Shown here piece by piece: positions 7,387-12,247 of a stretch of 12,247 nt of DNA. The number at the start of each line of letters is the position of its first letter. Within the stretch, counting starts at the first letter, position 1. Origin of the DNA: CAYQAJ01 sp964415245 (lineage in GTDB: Bacteria; Planctomycetota; Planctomycetia; Pirellulales; Pirellulaceae); contig CAYQAJ010000150.1 of the NCBI GenBank assembly GCA_964415245.1, forward strand, positions 1-12,247. Direction: 5' to 3'. Made by a program: the position numbers and the translations under genes. A model generated the notes under the pieces. That model was not told the DNA's origin. It ran no database searches and saw only the letters and a list, made by a program, of their open reading frames with translations.

Positions 7387-7431
7387 AAAAGAAAGCCCGG
7401 ACCACTTTCTTTACGAAAGACGGCCCGGGCT
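7387..7431 (-). terminator. Rho-independent terminator after the DUF1559 gene
   Basis: On the minus strand AGCCCGG (7431-7425) pairs with CCGGGCT (7400-7394). Inside it a second stem forms from TCTTT and AAAGA (7408-7412 and 7416-7420). The stem is followed by TTCTTTT (7393-7387). It begins 36 bases after the DUF1559 stop codon and lies before the FG-GAP gene, so those two genes are probably separate transcripts. Confidence 0.75.
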
Positions 7432-7466
7432 GGGTTCGTTACGACCGCTACTCCACGAAGGTGCCG

Positions 7467-8609
7467 CTATTTGGCGGCGTCATTCGTGATGGCTTCGCCG
7501 CCCGCCCTCGTTGCCAGCGCGTAGCGAGTGTAGTGGTCCATGTTCTGACTGTAGAACTGCACGCTGGCGTCGCCCATGGCGGCATGTGCGCCGCCCGAGT
7601 GGCTGCTTTGCCAACCGTCGCAGCGCGGGTCGCCCTGACCTTGCTCCCAGTCTTGCCGCGTGGAATTCAGTGGCTTGACCAGAATGCAGAGACACGCATG
7701 CGGGTTCATCCAGCAGGAGTCTCTTCGGGCTTGCTTGTTAAAACCAGTGCCCGTGTCGTTTCCGCCTCGCCAGTGATAGTCCTCCAGAATCATGAGCGTG
7801 TTGGAGGTGCCGTCGAGAATGTCGTCCAGCTTCGCCGATCCACGCCAATAGAAGAGGCCGTTGATACGCGGCTGGTCGACGTCCCAGTCGGGATCGACCC
7901 AGGGAGTTCCCTGCTGCCAGCGAACGAACACACCCGACGGATGCGGGAATTCCGGGATGGCGCTGCAGTCGCGCCAGCCGGTCCATACGTGGCCCAAGCT
8001 GCCGGCGTAGTCGGTCCGTGCACCGCGCGGCAGCGAGCTGTCTCCCGCTTCGGAATCGGGAATACCACTCGACTGGCCGCTGGGAACCGCCTCGTTGCCG
8101 TTGGAGGGGCAAATCAACGTCCGAATCACCTGAGCGCGATTGTAAAGGTTGTTGTTAATGCCCTGCAAAGGGTCGTCAACGGGAAGGCTGTTGTTGTGTA
8201 CGCCGAAGTCGATGGTGGGGTCTAAGCCGTTGTTGCTTCTGTTGCCGCCCGTCGTGACGAAGTCGATACGGTCGTATCTCCCCTGCTCTTCCATGAAGGG
8301 CAGGGCCGCCACGATCCACGAGAACGGCATGGCCGGATAGGTTTCGGGGCCGTCGTCGTTGGGATGGCCACCCCAAACAGGATCCCAGTTCCAAGGCAGG
8401 CGGTTCCACGTGTCGTGATACGTGTGGCACGCCAGCGCAATCTGCCGCAGATTGTTACTGCACTTCATTCGCTGGGCGGCGCGACGAGCCGCCTGCACTG
8501 CCGGCAGCAGCAGTGCGATCAAAATGCCGATGATGGCGATCACCACCAGAAGCTCCACCAGAGTGAAGCCCGGTCGCGACCGCGAACGAGTGAGATTTCT
8601 GACTTCCAT
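7467..8609 (-). CDS. DUF1559 pseudopilin-like protein (H-X9-D C-terminal motif)
   Basis: The 380-residue protein has a type IV prepilin N-terminus: basic residues 4-12, a prepilin-peptidase site at Gly14/Phe15, Glu19 at position +5 of the mature chain, and a hydrophobic helix to about 38 ending in LLLPAVQAARRAA. The DUF1559 body follows (MKCSNNLRQIALACHTYHD, 48-66). Near the C-terminus His337 precedes Asp347 by nine residues, but the next residue is Ala (GDASVQF) instead of the usual Gly. DUF1559 proteins occur in large numbers in planctomycetes and are thought to be exported pseudopilin-like surface proteins. The start has GGAGGT with a 5-base spacing. The frame is open to 8798, but that extension overlaps the upstream lipoprotein gene. 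The gene follows that lipoprotein after 130 bases and probably shares its transcript. Confidence 0.95.
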   Translation of the reverse strand: MEVRNLTRSRSRPGFTLVELLVVIAIIGILIALLLPAVQAARRAAQRMKCSNNLRQIALACHTYHDTWNRLPWNWDPVWGGHPNDDGPETYPAMPFSWIVAALPFMEEQGRYDRIDFVTTGGNRSNNGLDPTIDFGVHNNSLPVDDPLQGINNNLYNRAQVIRTLICPSNGNEAVPSGQSSGIPDSEAGDSSLPRGARTDYAGSLGHVWTGWRDCSAIPEFPHPSGVFVRWQQGTPWVDPDWDVDQPRINGLFYWRGSAKLDDILDGTSNTLMILEDYHWRGGNDTGTGFNKQARRDSCWMNPHACLCILVKPLNSTRQDWEQGQGDPRCDGWQSSHSGGAHAAMGDASVQFYSQNMDHYTRYALATRAGGEAITNDAAK

Positions 8610-8739
8610 ACGATACCTCCGGGAAAACGAAATGGAATAACGACTTCGCAAGATACCAATCGGATTCATTGCCATGTGCCTCGATCCGGATCCAAGCAGC
8701 AACTCGCAATCGCCTCGATGGTCCATGAATCTTCGTCTG

Positions 8740-9228
8740 CTAGTTTTCGGGGCCGTCCAAGTCGAGATTAAGAGTAATCGCCTTGTCTGCGACGACAACT
8801 TCTTCGGGAGAAGTTTCGGCCTTAGCGTACTTCGAGGCGAAGGACGCTGGCGGAGCCATCGCCGCTTTGGTCATGGATTCTCTGTCTCCCTTCTTTGCCG
8901 ATTTCATTGCTTCCACGTCTTCGGCAGTCGGTACGGCTGCCATCTGCATGAGCACGACCTTGTACTTACCTTTGGCCACTCCCTTATTGCCCTCTACGCC
9001 GCTCAAAATCTCAAAGTGACCGTTGTCGTCGACGGTGGCCGATCCGAGCGTATTATCAACGGGATCGACGGGTTTGAGCTGAATCTGAACACCCTTGGCT
9101 GGACTGCCGGCGATCTTCAATGTCCCTGAAACGGGGTACAATTTCGGACCGCTCGATCCGCAGCCCAAGGCGACGACCAGCAGTCCCGCGCATGACGACG
9201 CAACAATGGTGCGATGTAGGTATGACAT
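8740..9228 (-). CDS. Small lipoprotein upstream of DUF1559 gene
   Basis: This is a 162-residue protein with a signal peptide and lipobox (VVALGC, Cys23). Residues 28-92 (KLYPVSGTLKIAGSPAKGVQIQL and GKYKVVL) look like a carboxypeptidase-regulatory-like or transthyretin-like beta-sandwich: 'YPVSGTL.i.G.P..gv.i.l.p' is a pattern I recall from planctomycete lipoproteins encoded next to DUF1559 genes. Residues 101-140 are a charged, Ala- and Lys-rich helical insert, followed by a last strand (KAITLNLDLD). Its function is unknown, but it is probably an envelope accessory protein of the neighbouring pseudopilin. The ATG has an AAGGGAG site about 5 bases upstream. The frame is open upstream to 9372, but that part lacks a signal peptide and contains the leader hairpin. 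Confidence 0.88.
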   Translation of the reverse strand: MSYLHRTIVASSCAGLLVVALGCGSSGPKLYPVSGTLKIAGSPAKGVQIQLKPVDPVDNTLGSATVDDNGHFEILSGVEGNKGVAKGKYKVVLMQMAAVPTAEDVEAMKSAKKGDRESMTKAAMAPPASFASKYAKAETSPEEVVVADKAITLNLDLDGPEN

Positions 9229-9320
9229 ATTGCTCCCTTGCACAAGGCATCCCAACAACAACGAATCGTCTCGCAGCTTTCCTCTCTTTAAGAACGGAAT
9301 CACCCTTGTTCGAGCAACTG

Positions 9321-9339
9321 AAAAACCCGTGAAAACGGG
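9321..9339 (-). promoter_or_regulatory. Terminator-like hairpin in the lipoprotein/DUF1559 leader
   Basis: On the minus strand CCCGT (9339-9335) pairs with ACGGG (9330-9326) around a TTTC loop, followed directly by TTTTT (9325-9321). It lies 93 bases before the lipoprotein start and downstream of the putative promoter at 9420-9448. It could act as an attenuator or as a processed leader structure. The stem is short (5 bp), so chance is possible. Confidence 0.4.
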
Positions 9340-9419
9340 CGGGCTTACACCACTCGCCGACGGATTCCCCAACAGCCGACAAAGGCTCTATCCGCTTCAA
9401 CACAAGAAGACTAATCGAA

Positions 9420-9448
9420 AGCTAACGGGATGTAAACCAATTTGTCAA
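9420..9448 (-). promoter_or_regulatory. Putative promoter of the lipoprotein/DUF1559 unit
   Basis: A perfect -35 consensus, TTGACA, lies at 9448-9443 on the minus strand. The -10 is poor: TTAGCT at a 17-base spacing or TAGCTT at 18. Transcription would start near 9412, giving a leader of about 185 bases before the lipoprotein start. The -35 begins one base after the U-tract of the upstream terminator. Confidence 0.45.
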
Positions 9449-9466
9449 GAAAAACCTCGCTGAGGT
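9449..9466 (-). terminator. Probable terminator downstream of the TPR membrane protein gene
   Basis: On the minus strand ACCTC (9466-9462) pairs with GAGGT (9458-9454) around a 3-base loop, followed by TTTTC (9453-9449). The stem is only 5 bp, and it is 190 bases beyond the stop codon at 9657, so it may be weak. The 190-base stretch between them (9467-9656) shows only a G-run near 9493 and no gene. Confidence 0.45.
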
Positions 9467-9656
9467 CGGAAAACCTGCAAACCACCCGGTAGGGGGGGGT
9501 GAGACGCCGCGGCAAAGTGCGCCCCCGTTCGCCCTCGTTGCCGATGTCGACCGACCGAGTTTTGATTGCGATAGCGTTGTCGTTGTGGCAGATTGCTCCG
9601 AGTCGCTAGCTACGGCGACATCCTGCACGTTCCGGATCGAACGTTCCGACGGACGT

Positions 9657-11132
9657 CTACTTGGGCAACTGCTCCTGCAGAGCTGCGACGCGCCGATCGA
9701 GCGCTTCGGCAACCTGTTCGTCGCCGCAGAACCGTGCGTAGAAAGCCATACGGTTGAGCACCCCCGGTGCCACTACGCTGGGATCCGGCGTTTCCTGCAT
9801 CAGAATGCGCCGTAGTTCCGTTCCTTCGGTCGAAAGACCCTGCACAAATTCGATGTCCTCTTCGGGCCGCCCCAAGCGGCGCATCACCTCAGCGAGCATG
9901 TGGCGGGTCAGGAAGTCGTACGGGTGCAGAGCGATCGCCTTGTGAAGCGTTTTCTCTGCCTCTTCGAGGTCGCCACGCTCCGATTGCAGCCAGCCTAGAT
10001 ACCGCCAGAATCGGCTGTCTTCTTTCGCTTCCGGAGGAGCCTGTTCCAGCAACTCCGCCACACGCTCTTGATCGCCATCCAGGCTCGCTTTTTTCAAGAA
10101 AAATACGAGAAGCTCCGTATTGCGTGGGAATCTCACCATGTATTCGCCCATTGCTTTCTCGTATTCCGATATCCGCTGCATGTACTTCAGGTTGGTCCTG
10201 TCGAACGGCGGATGGTTTTCCCCCTGCCCGTTTCCCGAATTCGGATCGGTCCCGATGCCCTCCGAGCCCAAGGCCGACGGGGACTGCGCGGGCAGGGTCG
10301 AGTACTCAGGAATCGACGTCGAGCCAATTTCTTCCGGTTTGCCGGTTCCGATCAAGTGCAACGTGTGAGCAATGATAAACGGCTCGTAGTCGGGGTATTT
10401 CTCGAGCCACTTACCGTTGATCTCCGCCCCGTTCGCGAATATGAGAAAGTCCTTTCCGATGAGGTAAACGTAGTCTTCGGGCGTGTCGACGCCGAGGCGA
10501 ATCGCCTCGTAAATGTGGTATTCCATCTCTTGCCGCTGAAACGTCACCGCGCAAAAAAAGATCAAATGTTGCCTTGCATCGCGGCAGGTTGGGTCGATGC
10601 GCAGGATGCGCTCGCAAGTGGCGACGGCCTCGAGTGGGTCGTTTAACGTCGTGTCGAAGAGAAGTCCCGTGCGTACCAGCAGGGCGCCAACCGCACGAGG
10701 GTCATCGTCGGGAACGCGATTGAGAAGATCAGCCGCCCGCGCGTATTGCTCTTGCTGCTGCGCTGCTTCGGCGGCGTACATCCAGGGTTCCGCCTTGTCG
10801 GGTTCGCGCTGGCACCATTTTTCCGAGACGTCCTCCAGCTTCTTCCAAGCCTGCATCTTCATGTACTCGTGGCACTGATCGGCGTACTGCTGGTTGCGCC
10901 ACTGGGACAACAATCGAAGGCCGAGCCAGCCTCCCGCTCCGGCGACCGGGAGGATGATGGCAGCAGCTACCAGCACGGGCCAAATGGGACGGCGCCGGGT
11001 GATGTCCGCGGGCTTGTCAGCGCGATGGATGGATTGCCCGATCGTGCCGCGGGATTGCCCGGCGGTTACGGCGGTTTGCTCCGTGTCGGTCGCGTCTTGC
11101 TCGCGCTTGGCGATTGGCGAAACGTCTGTCAC
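9657..11132 (-). CDS. TPR membrane protein (GTG start)
   Basis: The 491-residue protein has a charged cytoplasmic N-tail (1-48), one membrane segment (about 49-75, PIWPVLVAAAII and following) and a long helical region outside the membrane. TPR-like helix pairs are visible at about 115-185 (PWMYAAEAAQQQEQYARAADLL, then DPLEAVATCERILRIDP) and 350-430 (RYLGWLQSERGDLEEAEKTL, KAIALHP). A Gly/Pro/Ser-rich stretch (265-312) interrupts the repeats. It is probably a scaffold for envelope protein interactions. I chose GTG because GGGGAG lies 7 bases upstream. The frame extends to an ATG at 11396, but the extra 88 residues overlap or abut the next gene and look unconserved. The 270-base gap 11133-11402 shows no gene and only a weak promoter-like CATATT. 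Confidence 0.9.
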   Translation of the reverse strand: MTDVSPIAKREQDATDTEQTAVTAGQSRGTIGQSIHRADKPADITRRRPIWPVLVAAAIILPVAGAGGWLGLRLLSQWRNQQYADQCHEYMKMQAWKKLEDVSEKWCQREPDKAEPWMYAAEAAQQQEQYARAADLLNRVPDDDPRAVGALLVRTGLLFDTTLNDPLEAVATCERILRIDPTCRDARQHLIFFCAVTFQRQEMEYHIYEAIRLGVDTPEDYVYLIGKDFLIFANGAEINGKWLEKYPDYEPFIIAHTLHLIGTGKPEEIGSTSIPEYSTLPAQSPSALGSEGIGTDPNSGNGQGENHPPFDRTNLKYMQRISEYEKAMGEYMVRFPRNTELLVFFLKKASLDGDQERVAELLEQAPPEAKEDSRFWRYLGWLQSERGDLEEAEKTLHKAIALHPYDFLTRHMLAEVMRRLGRPEEDIEFVQGLSTEGTELRRILMQETPDPSVVAPGVLNRMAFYARFCGDEQVAEALDRRVAALQEQLPK

Positions 11133-11402
11133 GTGCAAGCTCCCCGTGGAGGAACCTCGTGGCGCTTCGAATCGAATGTGCTCCTTGCCGGGGAAAAGGA
11201 CCGGCAGAGGGCGGCCGAATCCCGCACGCGCCAGACTCAATATGCCACAGGACTCCACAAAATGAAACTGCTTGGTCGGTCGGTGGCGGCCAGCGGGTCG
11301 CGCCGGTGCAAGGGGGCTGACGGGGTTAGAGCCGAGAAAGTTGCCGCAACGCTGCGCCCTTGCGAGCCTTGTCGCGGCGAGGCCCCGCCAAAACAAGGCG
11401 AG

Positions 11403-11768
11403 CTACTGGGTGCTTCCCGCGGCGTCCGCAAGCTGCGGAAAGCGGCTGCGGTGCCACAGGCGGTCCCACCAGTTGGCCCGCCGCAGCAGGGGGTCGTCTT
11501 CGGAAACGACGTGCTCCTTGCCGCGCCGCGTGCGGACTCGCACCTTTCCCCCCTCGCACACCTCCGTCACCACCCAAAACTTGTCGACATGGTAGCGATA
11601 GCCCTCCCCCTTGGGCGCCGGATACACGTCCTTGGCCCGAGGGCCGGGATGGGCGCTCCCCTTGGTGATGCGGTAGATCACCCAATCGCCCACGTCGAAC
11701 TTTTTCCGGACGTTGCCGACCACTGCGTCTTGTGTTTTCAGCGTCACCGCCGTGCTCTGCTGAGGCAT
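11403..11768 (-). CDS. Small conserved planctomycete protein, SH3-like/KOW-like features
   Basis: The 121-residue protein has a beta-rich core: DVGDWVIYRITKGSAHPGPRA (25-45), YRYHVDKFWVVTEV (57-70) and GGKVRVRTRRGKEHVV (73-88), followed by the basic, aromatic stretch RRANWWDRLWHRSRFP (96-111). I recall this 'VDK[FY]WVV...TRRGKxHVV...DP.LR.A.WW.R' pattern from planctomycete hypothetical proteins of unknown function. The alternation of short strands with Gly/Lys-rich turns suggests a small beta-barrel, perhaps nucleic-acid binding (inferred). The start is uncertain: ATG at 11768 begins close to the conserved part, ATG at 11795 would add nine residues, and neither has a clear Shine-Dalgarno site. 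The frame remains open to 11855. Confidence 0.8.
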   Translation of the reverse strand: MPQQSTAVTLKTQDAVVGNVRKKFDVGDWVIYRITKGSAHPGPRAKDVYPAPKGEGYRYHVDKFWVVTEVCEGGKVRVRTRRGKEHVVSEDDPLLRRANWWDRLWHRSRFPQLADAAGSTQ

Positions 11769-11921
11769 GAAGGAATACGCGACAATCTCCTTCATTAATC
11801 TATCAGAAGATCGCGCGGATTTCCACAACACTCGGAGCGCGGCACCGGCGCACATCCGTGCAGGCCGCGACGCACCGCCCCGACGTTCCGATCGACCCTG
11901 GTGGCCGCCCGCTAATTCGTT

Positions 11922-12247
11922 CTATCGCTGTGTCACCGGTTCAGCCAGCGTTACGCGGCCCTGGGCTAGTCGGTTGACGAGCACGACCACGTCGCCCGAG
12001 AGGGGTTGTCCGCCGAGCAGGTAGGTTTGCTCGCTACGGAACGTGTCCCAGGTTTCGCCGCCGGCGCGATGGCAAGCGATGGCTACTAGCGTAACCATCT
12101 CCTCGCCGTAGACGCCCGACGTGACGAGTTGGGCCAGGGATTCCCGATCGATTCTGTCCGCATCGCCCAGGAGCGCCGTGGCCAGCGTGATAGCGGCGGC
12201 GAGTTGTGATTCCTTCTCCCGCGGCGCGGTGAGCGCCTTGGTCGCCT
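11922..12247 (-). CDS. Partial unrecognised protein, C-terminal 108 residues
   Basis: A minus-strand frame is open from the window edge to a TAG at 11924-11922. The gene starts beyond base 12247. The visible part is mostly helical and acidic to neutral (ESQLAAAITLATALLGDADR, ESLAQLVTSGVYGEEMV, IACHRAGGETWDTF), then a short beta-like end (GDVVVLVNRLAQGRVTLAEP). No Cys-rich, membrane or catalytic motif is visible. Amino-acid usage is that of a real protein, and the length with no stop in GC-rich DNA supports this weakly. I do not recognise the family. The 153 bases between it and the gene at 11403-11768 contain no obvious terminator. Confidence 0.65.
   Translation of the reverse strand, partial: ATKALTAPREKESQLAAAITLATALLGDADRIDRESLAQLVTSGVYGEEMVTLVAIACHRAGGETWDTFRSEQTYLLGGQPLSGDVVVLVNRLAQGRVTLAEPVTQR

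Noticed and set aside
9479..9515. G-run and GC-rich motif (GGTAGGGGGGGG)
   Set aside because: It is a single G-run with no second or third run at suitable spacing, so no G-quadruplex or regulatory site can be claimed.
10746..11798. 350-codon plus-strand frame
   Set aside because: It spans the antisense of two well-supported minus-strand genes and the gap between them, with no recognisable domain.

Overview
The window looks like chromosomal DNA from a planctomycete, probably of the Pirellulales type. I base this on gene content recognised from memory, not on a search. The markers are a DUF1559 pseudopilin-like protein (prepilin N-terminus and an H-X9-D motif near the C-terminus), a CRTAC1-type FG-GAP/ASPIC-UnbV lipoprotein, a multiheme cytochrome c fused to TPRs, and several small basic or hypothetical proteins typical of that phylum. 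The DNA is GC-rich. Most confident starts have a visible Shine-Dalgarno site. I see no phage, insertion sequence, CRISPR array or rRNA.

Left part (1-2900): small unlinked genes. A basic, putative DNA-binding protein (17-376, +) faces a 60-residue protein (549-731, -) that shares its C-terminal Gly-Gly-Val-Glu motif. A perfect 29-bp inverted repeat of REP/MITE type lies between them. Then come an 84-residue conserved hypothetical (1072-1326, +), a VOC/glyoxalase-fold protein (1397-1792, -), a serine/glycine/glutamine-rich lipoprotein (1952-2647, -) and a class II tRNA-Leu(UAG) (2805-2886, +).

Central part (2900-11132): an envelope and redox block. A membrane-anchored seven-heme cytochrome c with C-terminal TPRs (3149-5110, +), preceded by an extended -10 promoter, converges on four minus-strand genes. 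In transcription order these are a TPR membrane protein (11132-9657), a small lipoprotein (9228-8740), a DUF1559 pseudopilin-like protein (8609-7467) and the seven-repeat FG-GAP/ASPIC-UnbV lipoprotein (7309-5522). Every product carries an export or membrane-anchoring signal, so the block probably acts at the cell surface or in the periplasm. Signals divide the run into transcription units. A terminator directly abuts a -35-like TTGACA ahead of the lipoprotein/DUF1559 pair, whose long leader contains a further terminator-like hairpin. A strong terminator lies between DUF1559 and the FG-GAP gene.

Right end (11133-12247): a conserved small planctomycete protein (11403-11768, -) and the 3' end of an unrecognised minus-strand gene (11922-12247) that continues beyond the window.

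No complete, clearly new system can be shown from sequence alone. The best candidates are the cytochrome-TPR / FG-GAP-ASPIC / DUF1559 / lipoprotein / TPR neighbourhood, the leader with the internal terminator-like hairpin, and the inverted repeat between the two small GGVE proteins.
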